A DNA stretch of 64,000 bases from Bacteriovoracaceae bacterium. Lineage in GTDB: Bacteria; Bdellovibrionota; Bacteriovoracia; Bacteriovoracales; Bacteriovoracaceae. Positions 25,601 through 35,120 of the stretch are shown here, one piece after another (within the stretch, counting starts at the first letter, position 1; each line of letters starts with the position of its first letter). Position numbers and translations under genes: made by a program. Location of the stretch: positions 1 through 64,000 of the forward strand of contig CANEUH010000002.1 in NCBI GenBank assembly GCA_947441615.1, read 5' to 3'. Under the pieces are notes generated by a model. That model saw only the letters and a program-made list of their open reading frames with translations, searched no databases and was not told the origin of the DNA.

Positions 25601-27119
25601 CATAGCGTATCAAGCAGCTCATTCCTCTAACCCAGGTGCTCCTCAAATAAGAGTGAGAAGAATTGATAAGAGTTACGGATTAGGAATTGGTGAAAAACTC
25701 GGGAACTACCCTCATAAAGGGAAATTTGGCTTTACCTATGATGGGCCATTAGCAAACTCACTTTGGCCAGTTTATTCTGACACAAGTGGTATTACTATTT
25801 CGCAAGCAAGTTTTGGCGCTCCAATTCGTGTTGATTTTGTGTCTGCCTTAAGTGAGACCAATGCAACCCCTGTTCAAAATACCTTAACAACAAATACAGT
25901 GCCGATGCTTGTTGATGATGCTCCAGCTACGAATCAATTATGTTCGGGCTCGACTTCTGGATGTTCTCTATCTGGTAACGCAACAAGGTTTCAAAACTTT
26001 ATAAATAATCTTTCTACCGATAGGCTTCTTCAGGGCGTAACTGCTGATGCGAGTGGTGGCCAAGTATTCCTATACGGAAGTCTAAGTGGTAGCGAATATC
26101 TAGATACTAATACAACTGTCAATACTTATGTGACTGGTAAACTAGGTAAAATTATGATCACAGGTAGTAAGTGGTACTTACCGTTTGTTGATCTCACAAC
26201 GGGTTCAACTATTGGTCAAATTAGAGTTCTCGTTGCAGATGCTGGTGCTCCAAATATACTGAATTCATCTCTTGCCGTGGCAAGTAATATCACCTATTCC
26301 ACAATTGGACCGGTAAATTATTTCACAAATGACTTAAACCCATCTGGGAATATTGTTATTGGCTCAGTCAGTACTTCAAACATCGCAAAGCTTCATGTCT
26401 TTGATGTTTCTGGAAACTCTGTTCCTACTCCAGGAACAAGTTCAGCTGACCTTTTTGGTGGAGCTCCTGTTGATCCACTAAGTTTAAGAATGGGTGTGCC
26501 ATCTTCAGGAACAACATTTTATTTCTTTGCAGCGAAGGTATTAGATTCATTACCAAGTACTTACAAATGGAATATTAGCCGTTGCTCGGCTGGTTTTGCA
26601 TGTACATTTGATAATACAGATAATCTTTCACTAAGTAACGTTACTGGAAACTTGTTTGGAACTTCTTCATTAAAAGATTTGTCCATCGAAGTTTACCCTC
26701 GTTTCCCAACGGAAGCTAGAATCCTTGTATCTTCCCAATTTGGTCACTCAGAGCCTCATCTTTATTCAGTACGATACAGGACAGATAATAAAATTTCATG
26801 CGGAGAAATGCCAATTGGTCTATGTCCAAAAATAAACCTTCACACGAACTCTACCTCCCAAAGGCTCTCAAGCACCGCTCAGATTGCCACGGCAAGGATT
26901 GATTTAGACATGACCATAGGCTCTGGGGGATCGACAAGTATTAGCCCTAATGAGAACAAAAAAGATGTTCTTTTTGCTATTTTCCCAGTTCAATCTGGAA
27001 CTGGTTCTTACATACCTCAAGTTGGAATTTTTAATGCCCATAATGAGCTTATTGATTCCAATACGACAGATGCTACAGGTACATTAGGCCACAGATCCGC
27101 CTTCTTTAGCGATAATTAA
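22608..27119 (+). CDS. Giant lipoprotein with Ig/PKD-like domains
   Basis: The 1503-residue product has lipobox LAAC (Cys20) followed by a short Cys segment QTECQDNEAFNAALRTC. The rest is beta-rich. Early domains of about 100 residues end in patterns like DTHSFELKIN and DEHQWNVTVN. Later ones start like NTPPVVNPQG or NKNPAPFFGG with EGETLQFKLNVTDAERD, as in cadherin- or PKD-like folds. The last 500 residues look like a beta-propeller or sheet domain. It is probably a surface adhesin or structural protein. The family is not known to me. Confidence 0.8.
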   Translation: MAGLKTFWILIYSLLLLAACVPQTKQTECQDNEAFNAALRTCVPVVGGPSSFINVGTYSPAFTQTRHKEDTTTLQFSISVSNPYNQTYTVAWERVFNGAPSAMCSNSLTCSFSAYLLGTTYGEVGTHILTAKILDGNGSVVDTHSFELKINELPKPIINTASISPTQYAFTVTPGQASTEFKFNIKNNQATIALSHYYRTEWTIEQNGAILYTENDTFTNFSPSGTNLAYLGTSPTPYFNPSTLGVGSYIVRAVVKNDVPGEVVDEHQWNVTVNHPALKNINNRDIYEASANAGFGTISNAYNGIAYNAYTPTPAINFVPQSSGTATFTQQGNYCVSVTDGEGTYPGDGLGVKVNFFIDGATQIYSGTTTALDSKICLSDAAATTLSNMLFSNTTTTGSQYHTLVARVVDEATNQEYASSNMPGMGSYPVTWDFLVKPANAAPTVAFTNLALNGISCAAAIGNSKTCSITQDTPFTVGAFVTDDFYNTSSNDNSDHQNKFFYTMTLMRSGTPVTTCTKTVSNVNDLGGPAGFGGTNDDHLGPDYLCGFTVNSYDTNGPVNPLDYTYSVLISFSDVGSPIPGTTSATGNTLVYNLNVSEKNTPPVVNPQGILLAGSYAANGSTTPSTILDPASPASFITEGETLQFKLNVTDAERDNHQLVVKKCSESTCVAVGGTSQIIATSFATKTNSIITTDTTINYSLLEDFIPITVGSGVNHLVGFKIEVVDCPSILTNAAEALACSSSQYPAATHTATPRLPNPVVAQIFQVNVRNKNPAPFFGGTPSPLTTASLTAMVGYPITIHPGSVTDDSLVPSEANIQYQWYVDPDGGSNSFSPISGATKQILRWTPSNGISAGTIVNLAICVTDGTNINPLPTTPGALSATSTATNGSNCLKSWNVTVKPNVVPVNYFGTPGDAGNSLAIWQDTTNTGADKKVIYSAYTDPTGKIYVEKTVFDANGTIFNNDSTGFRSVVFDAIKGGGQLASSVKDISLAGTDTHLYIAYQAAHSSNPGAPQIRVRRIDKSYGLGIGEKLGNYPHKGKFGFTYDGPLANSLWPVYSDTSGITISQASFGAPIRVDFVSALSETNATPVQNTLTTNTVPMLVDDAPATNQLCSGSTSGCSLSGNATRFQNFINNLSTDRLLQGVTADASGGQVFLYGSLSGSEYLDTNTTVNTYVTGKLGKIMITGSKWYLPFVDLTTGSTIGQIRVLVADAGAPNILNSSLAVASNITYSTIGPVNYFTNDLNPSGNIVIGSVSTSNIAKLHVFDVSGNSVPTPGTSSADLFGGAPVDPLSLRMGVPSSGTTFYFFAAKVLDSLPSTYKWNISRCSAGFACTFDNTDNLSLSNVTGNLFGTSSLKDLSIEVYPRFPTEARILVSSQFGHSEPHLYSVRYRTDNKISCGEMPIGLCPKINLHTNSTSQRLSSTAQIATARIDLDMTIGSGGSTSISPNENKKDVLFAIFPVQSGTGSYIPQVGIFNAHNELIDSNTTDATGTLGHRSAFFSDN

Positions 27120-27131
27120 TAACAAAAACTC

Positions 27132-27161
27132 TGCCAGGATAGACTTAAATCAATCCTGGCA
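27132..27161 (+). terminator. Hairpin after the first giant lipoprotein gene
   Basis: A perfect 9-bp stem TGCCAGGAT/ATCCTGGCA has a 12-base loop and begins 13 bp after the stop. The following CATTTGATGG is not a good T-tract, so termination may be incomplete. Confidence 0.5.
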
Positions 27162-27269
27162 CATTTGATGGGCACTCTCTTCTTTTTTTCCTCGACAAGA
27201 CAGTTAGTTAGAATCGATTTTCATTCTAGGAAAGACCTAAATTATAATGGGATTATAACGATAGGCTAA

Positions 27270-30200
27270 ATGATGAATTATCATCTTTTACTTTTATCTA
27301 TACTTATTCTTCTTGGGGCCTGTCAGGTCGATCAGCAAATTGTGTCTTCTAATCAAGCTACAACTATCTCAACTCCCTCTCTTGAATTCTCGGTCACTCT
27401 TCCTTCTTCAGGGAGGAAGAAAAAAGATAATGTTCTTAGTATCTCATTAACGCATTCTAAAATTTTAAGTGTTTCTGGCACACCTTATATAAAAGCGAAC
27501 CTCAGCGGAGTTGAAAAAAAATTCAACTACGCTACTGGTTCTGGAACTCATACGATTACATTTAACTACAAAGTCGCTGCATTAGATGAAGATCAAGATG
27601 GAATTGAAATTGATCCATTGATTTATTTAAATAGTGGCAGCATTAAATACATAGATGATCTAGGACTTCAGAAAAAAGTCTCACTTGAACTACAACTACC
27701 AACCTATGAAATCATTATTGATGGATCCCCACCTTTTTTAATGGCCACCACCTACCCTGGACCAGGCTTTTACAAATCTGGAGATTTTTTAAACTATGTC
27801 CTAACTTTCAATGAACCTGTCATTGTAAAAAATGCACTCGCCCTTAATTTGATTTTGGGTTCAACAAATAATTCTTTTGAATATGTGTCAGGTTCAAATA
27901 CTCAAAACGTTTTTTTTAGAAAAAAAATTGAATCTACTGATTTAGATAATGATGGAACGATTCGTTTTACCTCTTATAGTTTGACCCCAACTTTTACGGA
28001 TCTTGCAGGAAATACAATTTCCTATACTTTTCCATTAGTAAATAAAACTGGCATCTATATCAATTTCCCTATTCCTAAAGTGAATTCGAGTTCCTCAATT
28101 TCTATGCCTTCAAACGACACGTATCTATTTGGGGAAAATCTTGACTTCGAAGTGACCTTCTCGTCCGCTATCCTCGTGACAGGAACTCCGTATATTGATA
28201 TTTTTCTGAATTCTGGGAGCGGCAAAGCATATTTCGTAAATTCACCTTCACCTACGAAGGCCCTCTTTCGCTACAGGCCCAATTATGGAGACGAAGATCT
28301 CACAGATGGGATCAAGCTTGGAACAATAATACACCAAGGAACTGGTTCGATTAAATCAGGAGATAATCTCGTTAGTGCTGAACTAACTCTACCAACGATT
28401 GACACCAGCGGAATAAAAGTCAATTCACCACCAATTCCAAGAACTATTTTCTCCTATGCTGCACTTCCCGGGCTCTATAAGTCAGGACAAATAATTGATA
28501 TCGCTCTGATGTTTAATCGACCTATTACTGTTAATACTTCTGGAGGTACTCCAAGGATTCCAATTTATGTCGGTAAAGACACTGTTTACGCTAGATATGA
28601 CTCCTTATCTGGTACTCAAACCGCAATCTTTAGATACACCGTAGGAACTACGGAGTATGACCTTGATGGAATTACTTTAAGCTCCGTGATTGATCTTCAT
28701 GGCGGTTCTATTACAGATACTTCTTCAGGTTCCGAAGCTCTCTTAACATATGTCACACCGAACACAAATGGGATTAATGTCGATGGAGCTAGGCCAGCCA
28801 TTTTCTCTGTTCAATCACCTGCAAGTGGAACTTATGGTCCCACAAAATCTTTAGATTTTGTCGTGATATTTAATGAAGTAGTTAAGGTCACTGGTACTCC
28901 GAAAATTCAGCTCACCATTGGTTCTTCCACTGTCGATGCTACATATATTTCGGGGACAAATTCAAACTCACTTCTTTTTCGGTACCCCATTCAAAGTGAT
29001 GATGAAGACACCGATGGTATTCAGGTGGGAAATATTACTGGAGGATTAATCCAAGATTCTTATGACAACACGGTCAGCTATCCATTAACTCTCTCCGTAG
29101 ACAGTTCAGGGATAAAAGTTGATGGTATATCACCTACTGTTTCAAGTGTGGTCACATCACCGGCGTCGGGCAATTTAACCACAGGAAGTCAGATCGATAT
29201 TATTGTGACATATTCAGAAAAAGTCGTTGTTGAGGGGGCGCCGTACATAAACATCAACCTAGGAGGACTTATAAAGAAAGCCTCTTTTTTTTCTATCGAT
29301 GCAACTGGAAAAATTTTAAGATTTAAATATATTATTGAAGAGGGTATCGAAGATCTCGATGGGATAATTACATCTAATCAAGTTCTAGTCCAACCAAATC
29401 TGGATCATATAAAAGATCCATATCAAAATATTGCCTCTCTCAGTTTTTTTCCTTTTCTTCCGGCCCCATCTTTTCTTATGGCACCATCAATTAAAATTGA
29501 TTCAAAGGCGCCAATAATCTCTAGTGTGACAGAATCACTTGGAGGAAACTACAATGCTGGTGACACATTAGACTTTTATGTCAACTGGTCTGAACCAGTC
29601 ACTATAACAGGATCACCGACCTTAACTCTTAATATTGACGGTCAAAATTTTTCTTTAACTCATACTGTTGTTAATTCTACTCAAACAAAGTTTTCTTATA
29701 CTATTACAAGCTTAACTCCAAACTCAAATTATCTTTATCTGAACACGAAAATTAATCTGAATTCAGGGACAATTAAAGATGATAACGGACTAAGCTTAGA
29801 TGCTAATATAAATTTTACTCCACCTTCTTTAGCCGATGTCATTATTGATACTGTCCAACCTAAGATTGAGATTATTAATTCTCCTTCACTGTCAAAGACC
29901 TATTATAAAAATGAGTTTGCCTACATTAACGTGACATTTTCCGAATCTCTGACTTTAACTTCTCCAAGTAGCATAAAGCTTAATCTTACAGTAGGTTCAA
30001 GTAGCGTAACTGCTGACTATGACTCAACTTTAAGTACCCCGCTTGTTATGGTTTTTAAGTACACAGTGGCGGCAGGACAAGTTGACAGTGATGGTATCGT
30101 TGTAAATTCAATCACTCTTAATTCAGGCACAATCGAAGACAAAGCAGGGAATACTGCAATCCTTACATTAACGCCCAAGTTGTTATCTCAGATAAAAGTT

Positions 30201-31598
30201 AATGGTAACAACGGTATTATTTTAAGTATTACCCCACCGGAGGATAAAATTTACGAAACAGCTGAGTACTTAGATTTTTATGTGAAATTTGATCGTTCCG
30301 TTTTTGTGACAAATACACCTTGCTTAAAATTAACAATCGATGGAGGAGTTTTTAGATATGCTTGTTATGAGAGTGGATCAGGAACCGACACTTTATTATT
30401 TCGATATGAAGTTGCTTTCAATGAAAGCGCTATCAATGGAGTGACTCTAACTTCACCTATACTTCTTAATCAGTTAAGCCCTGTTGCAACGATCAAAGAT
30501 TCTATTGCTGAAGATTTAATACTTACTTTTGTCCCATCTCCTAAAAACTATCCTAACCTAATCATTGATTCCGTTCCCGTAGCAAATAAAGCAAAAGTTT
30601 CTACTAATTCGACTTATTATAAACAACAATCAAATGGGTATATTGAATATAACTTAACATATGAAAATAACGTTACTGTAACAAATACTCCTCGAATTAG
30701 ATTAAAAATTGGATCTACCACTGCTTATGCAAACTACTCCAGTGGATCCGGTACTAGTGTCATTAAGTTTCGCTACAATTATACAACGACCGCTCCCATT
30801 GATCTCGATGGAATAACAGTCTATAGTCCAGTTGAAGCAAATATTTATGGGACTATGACTTCCTCTGGAACCAATGTTATTAATTATCCTCTCGTCATAA
30901 ATGAAAAAGACTATCTTTATCCTTCAGGTATAGTCGCAAGATATAATTTTCAACCGGCAAATGTGACTCTCACTCCATGTGGAGCTGAAATGTGTATCGA
31001 TAATTCTGCAGGTATATCTATTAAGGATATATCTGGGCAGGGTAATAACATCAGTACTTACTCCGGAACTGGGCCAGTCATTAAAACAGGTTTTGGGACC
31101 AATCTCACTGAGTATGCTCAATTTGATAATAATAGCAGAATAGAAATCCCAGAAATTTTAAATCCAAGAACGATCGTTCTTGTCTTGAGAAATCCATCAG
31201 ATGTTGAACTGAGCACTCCAGGTAAATATCACGTTCTCATGAGTATTCCTAATGTAGAAGATTATATCACCATGAGGTCCAGTGGAGACTTTGACGGAAT
31301 CAATGACGTCATGATTTCTTTCCCTATTTCAATGAGAAAGAATAATGGCAGCCTTCTCAGCGATACTGACGATGACATGATTTTGACAAATATTTCAGGA
31401 GCAAGTGTCTGGAGTGGAGATACAAATAATATTCTCACTTTTCAAATTGGTAATGGTTTAGAACTAGCTGGAACGATATTTGGCGGAGATAGTTTCAACG
31501 GTCAAATAGCTGAAATCCTCATCTTCAGCTTAATTCCTTCGACTACAGTTCAGAGTCAGCTCAGAACAGAACTTAATAGCATTCACGGGGTTTACTAA
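27270..31598 (+). CDS. Giant lipoprotein with ten Ig-like repeats and a lectin-like end
   Basis: The 1442-residue product has lipobox LGAC (Cys18). It then has ten repeats of about 110-120 residues with a common plan: GxYKSGDxLDFxVxFSE, then VTGTPxLxLxIG, then YxSGSGTxxLxFRYxV, then DxDGI and a line such as GGTIKDxxGN. The DxDGI loop may bind calcium. The last 230 residues, from GIVARYNFQP to the end, resemble a concanavalin A/LamG-type domain with EIPEILNPRTIVLVL and NGQIAEILIF. A carbohydrate- or prey-binding surface adhesin is a reasonable inference. Confidence 0.8.
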   Translation: MMNYHLLLLSILILLGACQVDQQIVSSNQATTISTPSLEFSVTLPSSGRKKKDNVLSISLTHSKILSVSGTPYIKANLSGVEKKFNYATGSGTHTITFNYKVAALDEDQDGIEIDPLIYLNSGSIKYIDDLGLQKKVSLELQLPTYEIIIDGSPPFLMATTYPGPGFYKSGDFLNYVLTFNEPVIVKNALALNLILGSTNNSFEYVSGSNTQNVFFRKKIESTDLDNDGTIRFTSYSLTPTFTDLAGNTISYTFPLVNKTGIYINFPIPKVNSSSSISMPSNDTYLFGENLDFEVTFSSAILVTGTPYIDIFLNSGSGKAYFVNSPSPTKALFRYRPNYGDEDLTDGIKLGTIIHQGTGSIKSGDNLVSAELTLPTIDTSGIKVNSPPIPRTIFSYAALPGLYKSGQIIDIALMFNRPITVNTSGGTPRIPIYVGKDTVYARYDSLSGTQTAIFRYTVGTTEYDLDGITLSSVIDLHGGSITDTSSGSEALLTYVTPNTNGINVDGARPAIFSVQSPASGTYGPTKSLDFVVIFNEVVKVTGTPKIQLTIGSSTVDATYISGTNSNSLLFRYPIQSDDEDTDGIQVGNITGGLIQDSYDNTVSYPLTLSVDSSGIKVDGISPTVSSVVTSPASGNLTTGSQIDIIVTYSEKVVVEGAPYININLGGLIKKASFFSIDATGKILRFKYIIEEGIEDLDGIITSNQVLVQPNLDHIKDPYQNIASLSFFPFLPAPSFLMAPSIKIDSKAPIISSVTESLGGNYNAGDTLDFYVNWSEPVTITGSPTLTLNIDGQNFSLTHTVVNSTQTKFSYTITSLTPNSNYLYLNTKINLNSGTIKDDNGLSLDANINFTPPSLADVIIDTVQPKIEIINSPSLSKTYYKNEFAYINVTFSESLTLTSPSSIKLNLTVGSSSVTADYDSTLSTPLVMVFKYTVAAGQVDSDGIVVNSITLNSGTIEDKAGNTAILTLTPKLLSQIKVNGNNGIILSITPPEDKIYETAEYLDFYVKFDRSVFVTNTPCLKLTIDGGVFRYACYESGSGTDTLLFRYEVAFNESAINGVTLTSPILLNQLSPVATIKDSIAEDLILTFVPSPKNYPNLIIDSVPVANKAKVSTNSTYYKQQSNGYIEYNLTYENNVTVTNTPRIRLKIGSTTAYANYSSGSGTSVIKFRYNYTTTAPIDLDGITVYSPVEANIYGTMTSSGTNVINYPLVINEKDYLYPSGIVARYNFQPANVTLTPCGAEMCIDNSAGISIKDISGQGNNISTYSGTGPVIKTGFGTNLTEYAQFDNNSRIEIPEILNPRTIVLVLRNPSDVELSTPGKYHVLMSIPNVEDYITMRSSGDFDGINDVMISFPISMRKNNGSLLSDTDDDMILTNISGASVWSGDTNNILTFQIGNGLELAGTIFGGDSFNGQIAEILIFSLIPSTTVQSQLRTELNSIHGVY

Positions 31599-31652
31599 CT
31601 CACTCAACTACTCTCCCATTTGATTTTTTTCTTAACGTGTTATGATAGTTGA

Positions 31653-32540
31653 ATGAAGCTTTTTGCTCTTCTGCTAATATTTATTTCATTCACGACGATT
31701 TCGGCCCAGGCGTTTGAGCTGATTGTGATCCAAGCGGTCTCAGAGACCAAAAAAACTTTCATCACGAGAAACGGAAAGCGCCAAGGAATTCAGCCTGGGG
31801 TGACGGGAACTTTTACCGCTGAAGATGTTTCAGTTCTAGCGAAAGCGATCAACGTCTCTGGAAACTTCACCCAGTGGCAACTCATAAATTCTGATGCCAT
31901 TTTTCCCTTTGAAAAAGGGGCGATCATCACCTACTACTCTGCGACTGAATACATCTGGGCCTTGGCCCCAGAGCTAGAGAGAAGAAAGTATATTAAAAGC
32001 CAAATCCACACTCCAAGACGCTCCCTTATTTTTAAAGGGGCCTTAAGTCGAGGGCTTTCGGAAACAGTTTCTGAAACCACCGCCACTACTCCAACTCGCG
32101 GTGGCTACATGGGTGAAGTTTATTTTGAGCGGGATATCTTTGGATACCTCGCCTTTGATTTTGGTCTACGCTATGAGCGTGAGGTGATTAACTATAGTGG
32201 AGCTTCTTTAATTACTCAGAGAAATCTCGCCATCATTGGGCTTTTATATTACTTCGAGTTTTTCCCTGACTACATCTCAGGTGGGCAATTCTTCTTAGGC
32301 GCAGGCATGGGTTATGGGCTCTCCAATACCTCAACCGTGGGGCTCTCTCAATCAGGCCCCGTGTCTCTTCTACCAACGGTAAAAATGGGAGTTAGTTTTC
32401 CCTTTAATGATCAATGGGGATTTATTCTTGATGGAGCTTCAGAGAGTTTAAGTACTAAGGAAGAGCAAGAAGATGGAAATATTCAAACAACGAATCAGAC
32501 GAATTTTAAAGTAGGCTTTGGTCTCAGAAGAATTTTTTAG
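31653..32540 (+). CDS. Outer-membrane beta-barrel protein with N-terminal periplasmic part
   Basis: The 295-residue product has a signal peptide ending SAQA and then a soluble segment of about 100 residues. From about residue 120 it has barrel-like strands (YMGEVYFERDIFGYLAFDFGLRYERE, LAIIGLLYYFEFF) and a C-terminal Phe (VGFGLRRIF). It lies 54 bp after the repeat lipoprotein on the same strand and ends at a strong shared terminator. It may help display that lipoprotein, but only the position supports this. Confidence 0.7.
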   Translation: MKLFALLLIFISFTTISAQAFELIVIQAVSETKKTFITRNGKRQGIQPGVTGTFTAEDVSVLAKAINVSGNFTQWQLINSDAIFPFEKGAIITYYSATEYIWALAPELERRKYIKSQIHTPRRSLIFKGALSRGLSETVSETTATTPTRGGYMGEVYFERDIFGYLAFDFGLRYEREVINYSGASLITQRNLAIIGLLYYFEFFPDYISGGQFFLGAGMGYGLSNTSTVGLSQSGPVSLLPTVKMGVSFPFNDQWGFILDGASESLSTKEEQEDGNIQTTNQTNFKVGFGLRRIF

Positions 32541-32542
32541 CC

Positions 32543-32567
32543 AAAAAAAAGGGGGCCTTGGGCCCCC
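32543..32567 (-). terminator. Shared terminator between convergent genes
   Basis: A perfect 7-bp GC stem GGGGGCC/GGCCCCC with loop TTG is preceded by eight A on the plus strand. It is therefore a strong terminator for the minus-strand oxygenase gene, and its hairpin may also end the plus-strand gene. Confidence 0.9.
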
Positions 32568-32574
32568 TTAAGAA

Positions 32575-33534
32575 TTACTTACCATTTTTAGTGAGACCAA
32601 TTTCTTCAAGACGAATTTTTAACCACTCATTAGAGTTAATTGCTTCATACTTCTCCCCTGTTCCACGGCAAGATGGAATACAAGAAAGAACTGTATCTGG
32701 ATTTGGATGCGTGAAAAACGGCATTGAGTAACGGTTCTTAGAAGCATCATCAGGATTAACTACTCTGTGAGTTGTCGCTGGAATCACGTCATTAGTGATT
32801 CTAGAAAGCATATCGCCGGAATCAACCACCAGCTGCTTTTCATTACACATAACTGGAAGCCACTTACCATCACGGTCAAGAAGCTCGAGTCCTGAAGACG
32901 TAGCTCCAACCATCACAGTAATAAGGTTAATGTCTTCGTGAGCAGCTGCTCGAACGGCATTCTTAGGAGCATCAGCACTTAGAGGCGGATAATGAATGGC
33001 ACGAATAATCGAGTTACCATCCTGAAGCATGCTACGGAAATAAGTTTGAGGAACATCGAGAGCAAGGCCCAATGAATCTAGGACAATTGTGGATGTTGTA
33101 TCCATGCCGTTATAAAGCTTAAGCATGATGTCTTTGAATTCAGCAATTTCAGTTGGCCAAAGATTCTCTGGGAAAAACTTTCTGAATCTTTCTTCGTTCA
33201 CTAGAGTCTCACGGCCCACGTGCCAGAACTCTTTAAGGTCAGGGTATTTAGAATCTTTAGCGTGCTCAACACCAAACGCAGTGTAACCACGCTGACCTCC
33301 GCCTTCTTTACAGATATATTTTTTCTTTGTTTCAACTGGAAGATGAAAGAACTCATGAGCAAGATCATAGGCCTTTTGAGTTGTCTTATGGTCCACTGGA
33401 TGATCCACCAGGATAATAAATCCGTAATCTTTTAGACCTCTAAAGAGTTCGTTCGTGAACTTAACTTTATCGTTATTAGTTCCATTAACAAAACTCATTA
33501 AACTTAGCTCTGGTACTTTACGAATGGCGTCCAT
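32575..33534 (-). CDS. Isopenicillin N synthase-like 2OG-Fe(II) oxygenase
   Basis: The 319-residue protein has the DIOX_N region at about 8-120 (GLKDYGFIILVDHPV) and the Fe(II)/2-oxoglutarate core. The iron ligands are His199 and Asp201 in AAHEDINLIT and His256 in ATTHRVVNP, and the 2-oxoglutarate Arg268 is in NRYSMPFF. These proteins use 2-oxoglutarate and oxygen to hydroxylate or cyclise a small molecule or amino acid. The gene stands alone, so the substrate cannot be guessed from neighbours. Confidence 0.9.
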   Translation of the reverse strand: MDAIRKVPELSLMSFVNGTNNDKVKFTNELFRGLKDYGFIILVDHPVDHKTTQKAYDLAHEFFHLPVETKKKYICKEGGGQRGYTAFGVEHAKDSKYPDLKEFWHVGRETLVNEERFRKFFPENLWPTEIAEFKDIMLKLYNGMDTTSTIVLDSLGLALDVPQTYFRSMLQDGNSIIRAIHYPPLSADAPKNAVRAAAHEDINLITVMVGATSSGLELLDRDGKWLPVMCNEKQLVVDSGDMLSRITNDVIPATTHRVVNPDDASKNRYSMPFFTHPNPDTVLSCIPSCRGTGEKYEAINSNEWLKIRLEEIGLTKNGK

Positions 33535-33658
33535 GGGGGCCCTCCTGAATTATTGAGATGTATCTAAATAATACTGAATGACAGGGGAAGTCTAAGAAAA
33601 AAATTAGATCGCTCTTAGCGATAAAATACTATAGAAAAATTACAGGGTTTTATAAGTA

Positions 33659-34387
33659 TTACTTATAGAATCGGGGCGAATCTTGAAGCACCCGAGAGGT
33701 CTTATTCCCTTGAACTGGAGAGGGGGCGTATTTAATTAAGCTTTTGAGGGCCTTAAGACTTGGTAGGGCATTCTCCATCCCCTCAAATTTGGCCGAGACC
33801 TCTAAAATGCATTCATTTCGAAATCGCCAGACTTCTATGGTGGGTCTTTTTTTAAAGATTGATTCATCTGTTATAAGCTTCCATTTTGTCGCCTTCACCA
33901 CAACTTCTCTTAGGTTCGATAGAAGTGGTGCTGAGACTTCTACCATTTTTAGAAATTCATCATGCTCTGGAGTTAGATCTTTTCCTGGGGATTTAAAAGA
34001 ACAAGTTGAAACGAATTTGGGCTTTGAAGTGTCATAAATAACGTCGGCCTCACACTTAAGTTCACCATGATTTGACATCGATAATTCTGCATAGATTTGA
34101 TCTTCCACGAGAAGCTTTTGATTATCTTTAGGACGAAACTTAAGAGTGAGATCTTCTTCCTGTTCCGAATTAACCCGGTAGCGGTAATTAAGACCTAATT
34201 CACTTAATCTATTCCCTTCTTTTTCATAAAAAATAATTTTTTGAGATTCTTCATTTTCTTTAACGAGTTTATCGAGGACAAAACATGGATAAGTAATTTT
34301 CACTTCTCCAGAATTGATGGGCGCAGGAATCAGGGCCCCATAGGACGAAGTCGTTAAAAGAACTAGGATGAGAAATGCTTTCTTCAC
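33659..34387 (-). CDS. Exported protein of unknown function
   Basis: The 242-residue product has a signal peptide (MKKAFLILVLLTTSSYG). The mature part shows alternating strands with charged residues pointing one way: YRYRVNSEQEEDLTLKFRP, GELKCEADVIYD, IEVWRFRNECILEVSAKFEG. This pattern recalls CYTH-type tunnel proteins (thiamine triphosphatase/adenylate cyclase fold), but the diagnostic ExExK start is not evident, so this is only a suggestion. Confidence 0.6.
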   Translation of the reverse strand: MKKAFLILVLLTTSSYGALIPAPINSGEVKITYPCFVLDKLVKENEESQKIIFYEKEGNRLSELGLNYRYRVNSEQEEDLTLKFRPKDNQKLLVEDQIYAELSMSNHGELKCEADVIYDTSKPKFVSTCSFKSPGKDLTPEHDEFLKMVEVSAPLLSNLREVVVKATKWKLITDESIFKKRPTIEVWRFRNECILEVSAKFEGMENALPSLKALKSLIKYAPSPVQGNKTSRVLQDSPRFYK

Positions 34388-34445
34388 AGGGATACTTATA
34401 TGACGTATTGATTTCTCTAGATAGGTGGTGTGAAAAACTTGCAGG

Positions 34446-35117
34446 TTATTGAAACATCATCGTTCCAAGTCTCACCCAATCGGATTTTTCTCGGACTGCA
34501 ATTTTATAGTCTTGGCTCATGCCCATAGAGGTTTGAAGCTTCATATTGAGCTCATTTTGAAGCTTTTCTTTTTCAACCTGAAGATCTTGAAAACACCTTC
34601 CGGCCTCGGCCTCAAAATTCTCTGTTCTGAGGGTTCCCATGGTCATGAGACCCTTGAGCTTTAATTTACTGCACTTAAGAAGAAGCTCCGCACTCGCCTC
34701 AAGATCCGTGTATGTTTCAAATCCAGATTTTTCGGCTTCATGGGAGGTATTAAACTGAAGAAAAACGAACACCTCACGAGAAAGACGCTCCTCTGCCTTC
34801 ATCATTTTTTCGACTAACTCTCTGTCATCGACTGAATGGATCGCGTAAAGATTTGTCACACTGAAGAGCTGATTCACTTTATTAGTCTGGATGTTTCCAA
34901 TCATGTGCCAGCGGATTTCTGGGCAATCATTCTGGAGAGAAAAAGACTTCTCTAAAAGTTCTTGAACTCGATTTTCACCAAAATCACGATGACCCAATTC
35001 ATAATAGATTTTGATTTCTTCAATGCTTCTTGTTTTAGAGACAATCAGAAGTCGAGTGTTATTTAACTCAGACTTAATGGTTCGTAATTTTTGGGCGAAG
35101 AGATCTTTTTGAGTCAA
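34446..35117 (-). CDS. YggS/PLPBP-family pyridoxal phosphate-binding protein
   Basis: The 223-residue protein has the family's layout: Lys in LLIVSKTRSIEEI for the PLP Schiff base, the GENRVQELLEK motif, WHMIGNIQTNKV, GLMTMGTL, and a C-terminal GMSQDYKIAVREKSDWVRLGT. These TIM-barrel proteins keep PLP and amino-acid pools balanced and have no known catalysis. It is the last gene of the glpX-START-phasin-yggS set, 3 bp after the phasin-like gene. Confidence 0.95.
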   Translation of the reverse strand: MTQKDLFAQKLRTIKSELNNTRLLIVSKTRSIEEIKIYYELGHRDFGENRVQELLEKSFSLQNDCPEIRWHMIGNIQTNKVNQLFSVTNLYAIHSVDDRELVEKMMKAEERLSREVFVFLQFNTSHEAEKSGFETYTDLEASAELLLKCSKLKLKGLMTMGTLRTENFEAEAGRCFQDLQVEKEKLQNELNMKLQTSMGMSQDYKIAVREKSDWVRLGTMMFQ

Positions 35118-35120
35118 AGC

